A DNA stretch of 51,037 nt from Candidatus Ruminimicrobiellum bubulum (GCA_017651625.1 JAGCCP010000003.1:1-51037), one strand, 5' to 3'; numbered from the stretch's first letter, positions 30,276-39,243 are shown. Translations and numbers: made by a program. The notes: generated by a model from the letters alone, not told the origin.

Positions 30276-31862
30276 CTATTTTTTGTTAATAAGAGCCGCT
30301 TTTATGAAGTTTGCAAACAAAGGATGCGGTCTTGTAGGCCTTGATTGGAACTCCGGATTAAATTGAACGGCTATAAACCAAGGATGATCTTTTATTTCAA
30401 CAATTTCAACATATTTATTTTCATCGTCCGAATAACCTGACACTTTAAGTCCTTTTTCTTCCAATACTTTAACATAATCTTTATTTACTTCATAACTGTG
30501 TCTGTGTCTTTCGCTTATAACATCTTTTTTGTATATTTCATAAGCTTTGGTATCTTTTGCTATATCACACTTCCAAGAACCGAGTCTCATAAAATGACCG
30601 TCTTTATTTTTTGCATTTGTTTGTATTATAACAGGAGTTTTTGCATTTTTATCGATATTCAAAGAATTTGCATCTTTCAGACCGCAAACATTTCTTGCAT
30701 ATTCGATAATAACGCTTTGCATACCTAAAGATATACCGAAGAACGGAATTTTATTCTCTCTTGCATATTTTATTACATTAAGTTTTCCTTCCAATGTTCC
30801 GCCGCTGTCTCCGTCGGGAGAAATAATTGCATTTACATCTTTCAAATCATGTTCCAAATGCTGAGAATCGGTATCCACATATTTTATTTTAACTTCGGTA
30901 ACATTTATTGCTCCGCCGTGTTTTAATGCTTCAAAAACACTCTTATAAGAATCTTTCAATTCTATAAATTTACCTGCAATTGCAACTGTAACCTGATGTT
31001 CCGGACATCTGCAGTTATGTATCATTTCATTCCATTGTTTTAAATCAATAGGCTTTGCATCAAGTTTCAAATATTTTACTATTAAATCATCTATTTTGTT
31101 CTCGTGTAATTGAACAGGAACTTCATAAATTGATGTTTGAACATCTCTTTCTTCTATTACGGCTTCTCTTTCCACATTACAGAACAATGATATTTTGTCT
31201 CTTATTTCATCGGTTAAATGTTGATCCATTCTGCAAAGGATTATCGACGGTTCTATTCCTATTTCTCTTAATTTTTGAACACTGTGTTGCGTAGGTTTTG
31301 TTTTAAGTTCTTCTGATGCTTTTATATATGGTATTAAGGTAACATGAACATACAAAACATTTTCTCTTCCGATATCATTTCTGAATTGTCTTATCGCTTC
31401 CAAGAAAGGTAACCCTTCTATATCACCAACCGTTCCGCCTATTTCTACCATAACAACATCACTGTCTCCTGCAACAGCTTTTAATCTTTCTTTTATTTCA
31501 TTTGTTATATGAGGAACTACTTGAACGGTTTTTCCTGCAAACTTTCCTTCAATTTCATCATTTAAAACTTTTTGATATATTCTTCCGGAAGTAACGGTAT
31601 TTACTTTTGTTGTTTCCTGATCTATAAATCTTTCATAATGTCCCAAATCCAAATCAGCTTCCATACCATCTATAGTAACAAAAACTTCTCCGTGTTGCAT
31701 AGGAGATAAAAGTCCCGGATTAATATTCAAATAAGGATCACATTTCAAAATATTTACTTTTAATCCTCTTGCTTTTAATAAACATGCAATTGATGCTGCC
31801 GTAATTCCTTTTCCAACAGAAGAAATTACTCCTCCGGTAACAAAAATATACTTCGTTTTCAT
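30276..31862 (-). CDS. pyrG: CTP synthase with a degenerate glutaminase domain
   Basis: A protein of 528 aa that makes CTP from UTP, ATP and ammonia. The synthase domain is intact (GGVISSVGKGITAAS at the start, then KCDPYLNINPG and DLDLGHYERF). In the class I glutaminase domain the nucleophile Cys of GICLGMQ is Ser378 (GISLGMQ, codon TCT). The catalytic His of FHPEF is Asn502 (FNPEF, codon AAT). The oxyanion loop PGGFG reads PDGDSGG near 346-352. Only Glu504 of the triad remains. Glutamine should not be hydrolysed, so the enzyme should depend on free ammonia. GGAG precedes the ATG. kdsB, which uses CTP, lies 37 bp upstream. Confidence 0.92.
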   Translation of the reverse strand: MKTKYIFVTGGVISSVGKGITAASIACLLKARGLKVNILKCDPYLNINPGLLSPMQHGEVFVTIDGMEADLDLGHYERFIDQETTKVNTVTSGRIYQKVLNDEIEGKFAGKTVQVVPHITNEIKERLKAVAGDSDVVMVEIGGTVGDIEGLPFLEAIRQFRNDIGRENVLYVHVTLIPYIKASEELKTKPTQHSVQKLREIGIEPSIILCRMDQHLTDEIRDKISLFCNVEREAVIEERDVQTSIYEVPVQLHENKIDDLIVKYLKLDAKPIDLKQWNEMIHNCRCPEHQVTVAIAGKFIELKDSYKSVFEALKHGGAINVTEVKIKYVDTDSQHLEHDLKDVNAIISPDGDSGGTLEGKLNVIKYARENKIPFFGISLGMQSVIIEYARNVCGLKDANSLNIDKNAKTPVIIQTNAKNKDGHFMRLGSWKCDIAKDTKAYEIYKKDVISERHRHSYEVNKDYVKVLEEKGLKVSGYSDDENKYVEIVEIKDHPWFIAVQFNPEFQSRPTRPHPLFANFIKAALINKK

Positions 31863-31899
31863 TTTACAAACTCCTTTGTTTGATCTTTTATATTTTTAA

Positions 31900-32634
31900 T
31901 TATTTAAGCGCTTTTTTAACTTTTGCAACATCTTCTACTACATTAACATCCTGAAGATCTTTACTCGATATAATAACTTTTATTTTTTTGCCTTGTTCCA
32001 ATGCTCTTAACTGTTCCAAACTTTCGGTAATTTCAAGTTTTGTTTGTTTTGATTTTGTAAAATCACAAACAAATTTTTTTGTATAACCATATACACCTAT
32101 ATGCTTATAATATTCAGCTTTATTCTTGTTTTTTTCATCTCTTAAAAAAGGAATAGGATATCTTGAAAAATAAAGAGCATAATGGTTTTTATCGAATATA
32201 ACTTTTACGGTATTAGGATTTGCAATATCGTCGGTAGGTTTCATCTTATAAGCAACAGTCAAATACTCGAGTTTCCTATCTTTTTTAAACTCTTCCACCA
32301 TTTTTTCTACAAGTTTTTTATCTATTAAAGGTTCGTCACCTTGAACATTAACAAAAACATTGTAATTTTTCAAATATTTATTTGCAACATAAGCAACTCT
32401 ATCTGTTCCGCTTTTTAAATTTACAGGGGTCATAAAGACATTGTATCCTGCTGATTTTACTACATCAAAAATTCTTTTGTCATCGGTAGCAACAGCAACA
32501 CAATCTATTCCTCTACATTTTGATACTTTACTTACAACATGAAGTATAAGAGGTTTATTATTTATTAAATACAAAGGTTTACCCGGAAATCTGCTTGATG
32601 CATATCTTGCGGGAATGACTACAGCTGTTTTCAT
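31900..32634 (-). CDS. kdsB: 3-deoxy-manno-octulosonate cytidylyltransferase
   Basis: A protein of 244 aa that activates KDO with CTP to CMP-KDO for lipid A-core synthesis. The N-terminal VVIPARYASSRFPGKPL nucleotide-binding loop, DDKRI, VNVQGDEPLI and YKHIGVYGY fit the family. I chose the ATG at 32634 because the protein then begins like other KdsB enzymes (MKTAVVIPARY); the frame extends upstream through a hairpin, which is unlikely to be translated. Only a weak AGAG ribosome site is present. A terminator-like hairpin lies 22 bp upstream. Confidence 0.93.
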   Translation of the reverse strand: MKTAVVIPARYASSRFPGKPLYLINNKPLILHVVSKVSKCRGIDCVAVATDDKRIFDVVKSAGYNVFMTPVNLKSGTDRVAYVANKYLKNYNVFVNVQGDEPLIDKKLVEKMVEEFKKDRKLEYLTVAYKMKPTDDIANPNTVKVIFDKNHYALYFSRYPIPFLRDEKNKNKAEYYKHIGVYGYTKKFVCDFTKSKQTKLEITESLEQLRALEQGKKIKVIISSKDLQDVNVVEDVAKVKKALK

Positions 32635-32641
32635 TTCTTTA

Positions 32642-32690
32642 TCTCTCTTTAAAAAGCAATGTATACCTCTATCAATATACATTGCATTTT
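32642..32690 (-). terminator. hairpin with U-tract between rfaE and kdsB
   Basis: GCAATGTATA (32656-32665) pairs with TATACATTGC (32676-32685) around 10 nt. On the minus strand it is followed by TTTTTAAAG. It lies 22 bp before the kdsB ATG, so it is either a terminator with a cryptic kdsB promoter or an attenuator. Confidence 0.65.
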
Positions 32691-32718
32691 CATGAACCAA
32701 ATTTATAAAACAAATTTT

Positions 32719-33705
32719 TTATTTTCTGTTAAAATTCTTTATTGTTCTTATAATTTCTTCTATCGTAACGGTTGCGGTACCTACTTTACCCACAACAACA
32801 CCTGCAGCAAAGTTTGCTATTTCTGCAGCTTCTACAAGTTTCCACTTTGCAGCCAAAGCAAGCGTCATTGTTGCAATAACCGTATCTCCTGCACCGGTAA
32901 CATCATAAACTTCTTTTGCTCTTGTAGGAATATGTGTAATTTTATTTTTTTCTATTACCGTCATACCCTTTTCACCTCTGGTAATAAGAACGGAGTCAGA
33001 TTGTAATAATTTCAATATTTTCTTACCGAGGTTTGCAATGTCGGCATCCGTTTTTATTCCTTGATGTTGAGCATTCATACCTTCTATTGCTTCTTTTGTA
33101 TTAGGAGTCATACAAGTTATATGTTTATATTTCTTAAAATTTTCTACTTTCGGATCAACCGTTACAGGAATTTTTTTCTTTTTTGCGATTGATATAATCT
33201 TTTTCAATACTTTATCAGTTACTATTCCTTTTGCATAGTCGGAAATTATCACTCCGTCAACTTGTTTCATAACATAGTCGATACTTTTTAAAATATTCTC
33301 TTCGGTCTTACCGGAAAAAGCACCTTTAATTTCTTTATCAACTCTAACAACTTGCTGATTGGATGCTATTATTCTGGTTTTTAATGTTGTAGGTCTCTGT
33401 TTATCTACAACGATATAGTTTGTATTAATCTTTTTATCTTCAAGCATTTCTTTCATGTGCAAACCGTTAAGATCATCTCCTATAACGGTAATAATATATG
33501 CTTTTGCACCGAGTGATGTTATGTTACTTGCAACGTTTCCCGCACCACCCAAAGTTTCCGTTTCGCTTTTTACTTCTACAACAGGAACAGGAGCTTCAGG
33601 AGAAATTCTTGAAACTTTTCCCCAAATAAACCTGTCGACCATAGTATCGCCGACTACCAAAATCGACTTATTTTTTAAACTTAATACTTTCTTTAATAAA
33701 TCCAT
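32719..33705 (-). CDS. rfaE: D-glycero-beta-D-manno-heptose-7-phosphate kinase
   Basis: A PfkB-family sugar kinase of 328 aa, equal to the first domain of HldE (also called HldA/RfaE1). It phosphorylates heptose-7-phosphate at C1 in the ADP-heptose pathway. Visible motifs are SILVVGDTMVDRFIWGKVSRISPEAPVPVV-like opening residues, LGGAGNVASN near 52-61 and the catalytic VTGAGDTV near 267-274. The cytidylyl/adenylyltransferase half of HldE is absent and must be encoded elsewhere. AAGGAG precedes the ATG. hldD lies upstream in the same direction. Confidence 0.92.
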   Translation of the reverse strand: MDLLKKVLSLKNKSILVVGDTMVDRFIWGKVSRISPEAPVPVVEVKSETETLGGAGNVASNITSLGAKAYIITVIGDDLNGLHMKEMLEDKKINTNYIVVDKQRPTTLKTRIIASNQQVVRVDKEIKGAFSGKTEENILKSIDYVMKQVDGVIISDYAKGIVTDKVLKKIISIAKKKKIPVTVDPKVENFKKYKHITCMTPNTKEAIEGMNAQHQGIKTDADIANLGKKILKLLQSDSVLITRGEKGMTVIEKNKITHIPTRAKEVYDVTGAGDTVIATMTLALAAKWKLVEAAEIANFAAGVVVGKVGTATVTIEEIIRTIKNFNRK

Positions 33706-33724
33706 ACATACTCCTTAAAAACTC

Positions 33725-33760
33725 GAAGATTGGAGGATTGGAAGATTGGAGGATTGGAAG
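33725..33760 (+). repeat. GAAGATTGG-type repeat before rfaE
   Basis: Four nearly exact units GAAGATTGGAG/GATTGGAA read on the plus strand, antisense to rfaE. Together with the opposite-strand copy at 33811-33851 it forms a large imperfect inverted repeat. Confidence 0.7.
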
Positions 33761-33769
33761 TCAAACTGT

Positions 33770-33790
33770 AAAATTTGCTTTGCAAATTTT
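33770..33790. repeat. palindrome between two inverted repeat runs
   Basis: A 9-bp stem AAAATTTGC/GCAAATTTT with a TTT loop. It sits midway between the inverted GAAGATTGG runs in the hldD-rfaE gap. The T-run after it is too short for a clear terminator. Confidence 0.5.
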
Positions 33791-33810
33791 GTCATTATTT
33801 AGTTTTCCTC

Positions 33811-33851
33811 TTTTCTTCCACTCTTCTATTCTTCTAATCTTCTATTCTTCC
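33811..33851 (-). repeat. GAAGATTGG-type repeat after the hldD stop
   Basis: On the minus strand GAAGAATAGAAGATTAGAAG-like units start 5 bp after the hldD stop codon (33857), in the sense of the gene. Confidence 0.65.
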
Positions 33852-33856
33852 GCTGT

Positions 33857-34816
33857 TTACAAGTAGCTTTTATTTTTTAAATAACTGCAATAATCTTTTA
33901 TGGAATCTTCAAGTTCCATAAATTTATGAGTACAGCCGGCTTTTCTTATTTTATCCATTTTTGCTTCAGTAAAATATTGATATTTTCCTCTCAAAATTTC
34001 GGGCATATCGAAATATTCTATATTTGTCTTTTTACCTACTGCGGCAAACATTGATCTTGCAATATCGTTCCAACTTCTTGCTTTGCCTGTACCGATATTA
34101 AACAATCCCGTATTTTTAGGGTTTTTCAACAAAAACATCATCACTTCAACAACATCTTTTATATAAACGAAATCCCTCAAAGAATCACCATCACCATATT
34201 TACTGTTATAAGATTTAAATAATCTTATTATTCCTTTTTGTGCAACATCATCATAAGTTTTACATATAACACTTTTCATCGTACCCTTATGATACTCGTT
34301 AGGGCCGAAGACATTAAAAAATTTTATTCCGGTAACTTTATCGTCATATTTATTTCTCAAAAGCCATAAATCGAAAAGTTGCTTTGAATATCCGTACATG
34401 TTTAGCGGAGCAAGCTTATCTATATCACATTGATCGTCGTATCCGTTTTCTCCGTTACCGTAAGTTGCCGCAGATGATGCATAAACAAAAGGAATTCCCA
34501 GTTCCATTGCCCATAATGCAAGAGTTTTGGAATATTCGAAATTATTATGAATGTAATAATTTGCGTCAGTTTGTGTTGTGGAACTACATGCTCCGAGATG
34601 AACTATAGCTTGCGGTTTTTGAATTTTTTTATCTTTTACGGCTTGTATGAAATCTTCTTTTTGCATATAATCGTAAAATTTTTTACCTACAAGATTTTTC
34701 CATTTTTCGCCGTTATCAAGATGGTCAACGACTAAAATATCGTCTATTTTTTCTTGATTAAGTTTCCACAAGAAACAACTTCCTATAAAACCTGCACCAC
34801 CGGTAAGAATTATCAT
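33857..34816 (-). CDS. hldD: ADP-L-glycero-D-manno-heptose 6-epimerase
   Basis: An extended short-chain dehydrogenase of 319 aa that makes ADP-L-glycero-D-manno-heptose for the LPS inner core. It starts with the NADP-binding ILTGGAGFIGS. It has the catalytic YSKQ (Tyr and Lys near 140-144, in MYGYSKQLF), FFNVFGPNEYHKG and DFVYIKDVV, all typical of HldD (RfaD). GAGG lies seven bases before the ATG. It lies 56 bp after the M42 peptidase gene and upstream of rfaE. Confidence 0.94.
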   Translation of the reverse strand: MIILTGGAGFIGSCFLWKLNQEKIDDILVVDHLDNGEKWKNLVGKKFYDYMQKEDFIQAVKDKKIQKPQAIVHLGACSSTTQTDANYYIHNNFEYSKTLALWAMELGIPFVYASSAATYGNGENGYDDQCDIDKLAPLNMYGYSKQLFDLWLLRNKYDDKVTGIKFFNVFGPNEYHKGTMKSVICKTYDDVAQKGIIRLFKSYNSKYGDGDSLRDFVYIKDVVEVMMFLLKNPKNTGLFNIGTGKARSWNDIARSMFAAVGKKTNIEYFDMPEILRGKYQYFTEAKMDKIRKAGCTHKFMELEDSIKDYCSYLKNKSYL

Positions 34817-34872
34817 AACAAAACCTCGTTTATTATTTTATAAAGAATATTTATATAAAAAACTTAAAAATT

Positions 34873-35916
34873 TTACAATGCTTTTCCTTGTGCAATTTTT
34901 TCTATAACTTTTTGTGTAAGTTTTACGCCTTCATTTAAATCTTTTATATCAAACACGGATGTTGCCGCATGTAAGTATCTTGTTGCAAGACTTAATATTG
35001 CGGTAAGTATTCCGGAACGATTCATATAAATAACGGCCCCGTCGGTCATACCTCCGCTTACAATATCCACTTGATGTTTTATATTATTTTCTTTTGCAGT
35101 ATCTATCATAAGTCTTCTGACTTTATTATTAACAATTGTTCCTCTTCCGCTTGCTTCTATCATTGTTATAGCAACACCTTCTCCGAGTTTTAAAGCAGAA
35201 ACTTTATCTTCTATCCCGGGGACATCACCGGCTATGGTTGTATCGAGAATTATTGCGAAATCGGGATCTATCGCAAATGAAGATGTTCTTGCACCTTTTA
35301 ATCCTACTTCTTCTTGTGCCGTTGCAACGGCATAAACTTCCGCATCCACAGGAGCAAGAGTTTCCATAACTTTTAACATTTCATAGCAACAAGCTCTGTT
35401 ATCTACGGCTTTTCCGTAATATACGTCTTTATTCAATTTTCCAGAATTCGGTTCAAATATTATTTGATCGCCAATTTCAACTTTTTCCAAAACTTCTTCT
35501 CTTGTTTTACAACCTATATCAATAAACATATTTGTGTACGGAACCAACTTCTTACTTTCTTCCGGAGTCATTAAATGCGGAGGCTTTGTACCTATTATTC
35601 CGACAACATCACCTTTTTTAGCTTTTATTATAACTCTCTGTGCAGGAATAACCATATCGGCAATACCACCAACTTTTATAAAATAAATAAAACCTTCTTT
35701 CGTTACATGCTTTACAGCAAAACCTATTTCATCCATATGAGCGGCAATCATTATTTTTTTACCGCCTTTGCCCTTTCTTGCAATAACGTTACCGAAATTA
35801 TCGATTTTTACTTCGTCGCAATATTTTGATAACTCTCTTTTCATTATTTCCGCAACAGCTTCTTCACAACCGGAAATTCCGGGAGCTTCTAAAAGTTCTT
35901 TTAGTACTTTATCCAT
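34873..35916 (-). CDS. M42 family metallo-aminopeptidase
   Basis: A cytoplasmic aminopeptidase of 347 aa (glutamyl aminopeptidase/FrvX/TET type). The dinuclear metal ligands are visible: AAHMDEIG (His near 60), KAVDNRACC (Asp near 172), TAQEEVG (catalytic Glu pair near 203), ILDTT (Asp near 224) and RYLHAA (His near 313). TET proteins form large hollow dodecamers. The ATG lies one base after the M48 stop, and its AGAGGA site is in the last M48 codons, so the two peptidases are co-translated. Confidence 0.92.
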   Translation of the reverse strand: MDKVLKELLEAPGISGCEEAVAEIMKRELSKYCDEVKIDNFGNVIARKGKGGKKIMIAAHMDEIGFAVKHVTKEGFIYFIKVGGIADMVIPAQRVIIKAKKGDVVGIIGTKPPHLMTPEESKKLVPYTNMFIDIGCKTREEVLEKVEIGDQIIFEPNSGKLNKDVYYGKAVDNRACCYEMLKVMETLAPVDAEVYAVATAQEEVGLKGARTSSFAIDPDFAIILDTTIAGDVPGIEDKVSALKLGEGVAITMIEASGRGTIVNNKVRRLMIDTAKENNIKHQVDIVSGGMTDGAVIYMNRSGILTAILSLATRYLHAATSVFDIKDLNEGVKLTQKVIEKIAQGKAL

Positions 35917-35917
35917 T

Positions 35918-37156
35918 TTAGTCCTCTATTTTTATATTTCTAATTGCTTTTATTCTATCTAAAACCGGCGGATGGCTATACTCCATAAAAACTTTCATTT
36001 TGTGCGGTGTAAGATTAGAAAGATTATCAACAGAAAGTTTTTTTAAAGCTTCAACCATTGCTTTAGGATTTTTATATGTCGTTACGGAATATCTGTCGGC
36101 TTCATACTCATATTTTCTGGATATAACATTTTGTACTACCGATAAAAACATCGATATCGGCGTATATAAAAAACCGAAAAATATTAATGCTCCGTAAACA
36201 GAAATATATTCCATTTTAAAAGCTGCAAAAAGGCCTTCATTTCCTATAAACAAAGATAATAAGAAAAATATTATTATTGTATTTATGAAAGACATTATCA
36301 TAAATTTATGAATATGTCCTTTTTTATAATGTCCCATCTCATGTGCTAAAACTGAAACCAATTCTTGTGTCGTATGCTTTGCTATTAATGTATCAAATAA
36401 AACTATTCTTCTGAATTTTCCGAAGCCTGTAAAAAAAGCATTAGTTTTTGTCGATCTTTTAGAACCATCCATTTTATAAAGACCTTTCATTTTAAAATTT
36501 TGTTCTTTAGCATATTTTTCAAGTTCTGTTTTTAATTCTCCGTCTTCTAGCGGAACATATTTATTAAACAACGGCATTATAAATACAGGTGCTATAAACG
36601 TAATTAAAAGTTCAAATAAAATAACGGTTATTGAAGCATATATCCAAGCGACTGAACCATATCTGATAAAAAACATTATAATGAGCGCAAAGATAGGCAA
36701 TCCTATAACGAATGTTAAAATTAAGCCTTTTATTATATCGGATATAAATGTTTTTATAGTTGTTTTATTAAAACCGTATTTTTCTTCTATAACAAATGTA
36801 CTGTATGCCGAAAACGGAATTCCTATTATTTGAAGTAACAAATATAATACAGTAACAAATATAAGTCCTGTAACTATTTCTCCGTAGCCAAAACTTCTTG
36901 CAAACAAATCGATATAGTTAAATCCGCCGATCAAAATAAATATTATTGATATTATTAAAGAGACTGTTGAAGAAACAAAAGAAAATCTTGTTCTGTCTTT
37001 TAAATAATTTTGAGATTTTTTATATTTTTCTTCGTCATAATATCCAACAAATTCTTCCGGCAAAACATCTGTTAAATTTTTTGCATTAAGATAATCGGAT
37101 GTTGAACTCACAAAAAAAGACAACAACAAAAAAACAATTATTATAATTAAATACAC
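35918..37156 (-). CDS. M48 family integral membrane metallopeptidase (Ste24-like)
   Basis: A protein of 412 aa with about six or seven hydrophobic segments. The zinc site HEMGH is in VLAHEMGHYKKGHI near residue 268, and the third ligand is in YEYEADRYS near 350. The length and the N-terminal LTDVLPEEFVGYYDEEKY fit CAAX-protease-1/Ste24 relatives, which in bacteria act on membrane proteins; the target is unknown. It starts with GTG at 37156, with GGAG eight bases upstream. The M42 gene follows after one base. Confidence 0.9.
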   Translation of the reverse strand: MYLIIIIVFLLLSFFVSSTSDYLNAKNLTDVLPEEFVGYYDEEKYKKSQNYLKDRTRFSFVSSTVSLIISIIFILIGGFNYIDLFARSFGYGEIVTGLIFVTVLYLLLQIIGIPFSAYSTFVIEEKYGFNKTTIKTFISDIIKGLILTFVIGLPIFALIIMFFIRYGSVAWIYASITVILFELLITFIAPVFIMPLFNKYVPLEDGELKTELEKYAKEQNFKMKGLYKMDGSKRSTKTNAFFTGFGKFRRIVLFDTLIAKHTTQELVSVLAHEMGHYKKGHIHKFMIMSFINTIIIFFLLSLFIGNEGLFAAFKMEYISVYGALIFFGFLYTPISMFLSVVQNVISRKYEYEADRYSVTTYKNPKAMVEALKKLSVDNLSNLTPHKMKVFMEYSHPPVLDRIKAIRNIKIED

Positions 37157-37179
37157 CTTATTTTCTCCAAAAAATTCTT

Positions 37180-37215
37180 AGTTGAAAGGTTGAAGTGTTG
37201 AAAAGTTAAAAGGTT
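37180..37215. repeat. degenerate GTTGAAAG-type tandem repeat
   Basis: Four to five units of about 8-9 bp (GTTGAAAG, GTTGAAGT, GTTGAAAA, GTTAAAAG) lie between glgB and the M48 gene. They adjoin the GAAGATTGG run at 37236-37269. Confidence 0.45.
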
Positions 37216-37235
37216 TGCTGTTTATGTGCCGTTGC

Positions 37236-37269
37236 CAATCTTCTATTCTTCCAATCTTCTATTCTTCCA
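37236..37269 (-). repeat. GAAGATTGG-type repeat after the glgB stop
   Basis: On the minus strand GGAAGAATAGAAGATTGGAAG-like units begin two bases after the glgB stop (37272), in the sense of the gene. Confidence 0.7.
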
Positions 37270-37271
37270 AA

Positions 37272-39188
37272 TTAGCCTTCATACTTAAAAAATACTGCTG
37301 CCAAAGGCGGTAAAGCAACTTCTATTGTATACGGTCTTGCATGTGTAGAATAATCTTTTGTATTTACTCCACCTAAATTACCAATATTACTACCGAAATA
37401 AGCTTCGGAATCACTATTTAAAATTTCTTTCCAATATCCTGCTTTAGGAACACCGACTTTATATCCGTACTTTGGAACAGGATTAAAATTACATACACAA
37501 ACTATCATATCTCCTGTCGAAGGAGATTTTCTTAAAAAGCTTAAAACAGTATTTTCAGAATCGTTACAATCTATCCATTCAAATCCGTTCCAACTATTAT
37601 CATCTTCAAACAAAGCCAACTCACTCTTGTAAACTGCATTTACATCCTTAACCCATCTTTGCATTCCGGAATGTTGCCAGAAACATAAAACATGCCATTC
37701 CAAACTCATATCATGAGACCATTCTCTTTTCTGACCGAATTCAGCTCCCATAAACAAAAGTTTTTTACCGGGATGTCCGAACATATAACCGATTAACAAT
37801 CTTAAATTTGCAAATTGTTGCCACTCATCTCCGGGCATTTTGCCGATAAGAGAACCTTTACCTTGTGTAACTTCGTCATGAGAAAAAGGCAAAATAAACT
37901 GTTCGGTAAATGCATATAATAAACTAAACGTTAGATTTGTATGCCTATATTTTCTAAAAATAGGATCTGTTTTAAAATATCTTAAAGTGTCATTCATCCA
38001 TCCCATATTCCATTTAAAACCAAAACCTAAGCCACCCAAATACGTAGGTTTTGAAACCATCGGCCATGCGGTAGATTCTTCGGCTATCATTTGAACATCG
38101 TTATGATTTTCGTATACGACATGATTTAATCTCTTCAAAAATTCTATTGCATCAATATTTTCTTTTCCGCCATACTTATTTGCTACCCATTCCCCATCTT
38201 TTCTCGAATAATCAAGATACAACATTGATGCTACGGCATCTACTCTTATTCCATCTACATGATATTTATCTAACCAAAATAATGCCGAAGATATTAAGAA
38301 ATCTTTTACTTCATTTCTTCCGTAATTAAAAATTGCGCTCTTCCAATCGGGATGAAAACCTAATCTTCTATCGGAATGTTCGTACAAGTATGTTCCATCA
38401 AAAAAAGATAACCCATGTTGATCCATCGGAAAATGAGACGGAACCCAATCCAATATTACACCTATACCGGCTTGATGTAACAAATCTATTAAATACATTA
38501 AATCTTGCGGAGTTCCATATCTGCTGGTAGGCGCAAAGTAACCGGTTGTTTGATATCCCCAGGAAGCATAAAAAGGATGTTCCATTACAGGTAGAAATTC
38601 AACATGTGTAAAATTCATTTCAACACAATAATCTCTAAGTAACGGAGCAATTTCTCTGTAAGATAACATTCTGTTATTTTCTTCGGGTTTTCTTCTCCAA
38701 GAACCTAGATGGACTTCGTATATCGACATAGGAGACTTCATACTATTCTTTTTATATCTGGAACTCATCCAATCTTTATCGTTCCACGTATAAGCAAGAT
38801 CCCAAACCTTTGAACCTGTCTTCTGAGGCGTTTCACAATGAAAAGCATACGGATCTGCTTTTTCAACGGAATAATTATTAAAATTTGAAACTATAAAATA
38901 TTTGTACGTATCACCCTGTTTTAAATAAGGAATAAAACCTTCCCAAATACCGGAGGAATCACCTCTTGGATTTAAAGGATGAGAATATTTGTCCCAATAG
39001 TTAAAGTCACCGATTACAGAAACATGTTTTGCATTCGGAGCCCAAACAGCAAAATAAACACCATCTTTTCCTTCATAATTTACCGGATGAGCGCCTAACA
39101 AATTATAAAGTTGAAAATGACTGCCTTCTTTAAAAAGATAAATATCCTGCTCTGAAAACAATGAAAAAGGTCTTACATAATTTTCCAT
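37272..39188 (-). CDS. glgB: 1,4-alpha-glucan branching enzyme
   Basis: A GH13 enzyme of 638 aa that introduces alpha-1,6 branches into glycogen. The N-terminal CBM48 (about 25-115) contains GVYFAVWAPNAKHVSVIGDFN. The catalytic core has GIRVDAVASM (nucleophile Asp near 315), AEESTAWP (acid Glu near 367) and FSHDEV (Asp near 434). The ATG has AAAGGA seven bases upstream. No other glg gene is in the window. Whether the dikinase-like giant protein acts on the same glucan is open. Confidence 0.95.
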   Translation of the reverse strand: MENYVRPFSLFSEQDIYLFKEGSHFQLYNLLGAHPVNYEGKDGVYFAVWAPNAKHVSVIGDFNYWDKYSHPLNPRGDSSGIWEGFIPYLKQGDTYKYFIVSNFNNYSVEKADPYAFHCETPQKTGSKVWDLAYTWNDKDWMSSRYKKNSMKSPMSIYEVHLGSWRRKPEENNRMLSYREIAPLLRDYCVEMNFTHVEFLPVMEHPFYASWGYQTTGYFAPTSRYGTPQDLMYLIDLLHQAGIGVILDWVPSHFPMDQHGLSFFDGTYLYEHSDRRLGFHPDWKSAIFNYGRNEVKDFLISSALFWLDKYHVDGIRVDAVASMLYLDYSRKDGEWVANKYGGKENIDAIEFLKRLNHVVYENHNDVQMIAEESTAWPMVSKPTYLGGLGFGFKWNMGWMNDTLRYFKTDPIFRKYRHTNLTFSLLYAFTEQFILPFSHDEVTQGKGSLIGKMPGDEWQQFANLRLLIGYMFGHPGKKLLFMGAEFGQKREWSHDMSLEWHVLCFWQHSGMQRWVKDVNAVYKSELALFEDDNSWNGFEWIDCNDSENTVLSFLRKSPSTGDMIVCVCNFNPVPKYGYKVGVPKAGYWKEILNSDSEAYFGSNIGNLGGVNTKDYSTHARPYTIEVALPPLAAVFFKYEG

Positions 39189-39243
39189 AATTTTATCCTT
39201 TATTAATAAATTTATTTATTTTTATTAGAGAAACAAAATTTAA

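Noticed and set aside
33770-33790. Palindrome as hldD terminator
   Set aside because: Only four T follow the stem on the minus strand before ACAG. It looks like a repeat-associated palindrome instead.
33725-33851. Possible CRISPR-like array
   Set aside because: Units are only 9-10 bp, abut without unique spacers, and there are no cas genes in the window. DUF2779 has a Cas4-like part but is a different family.
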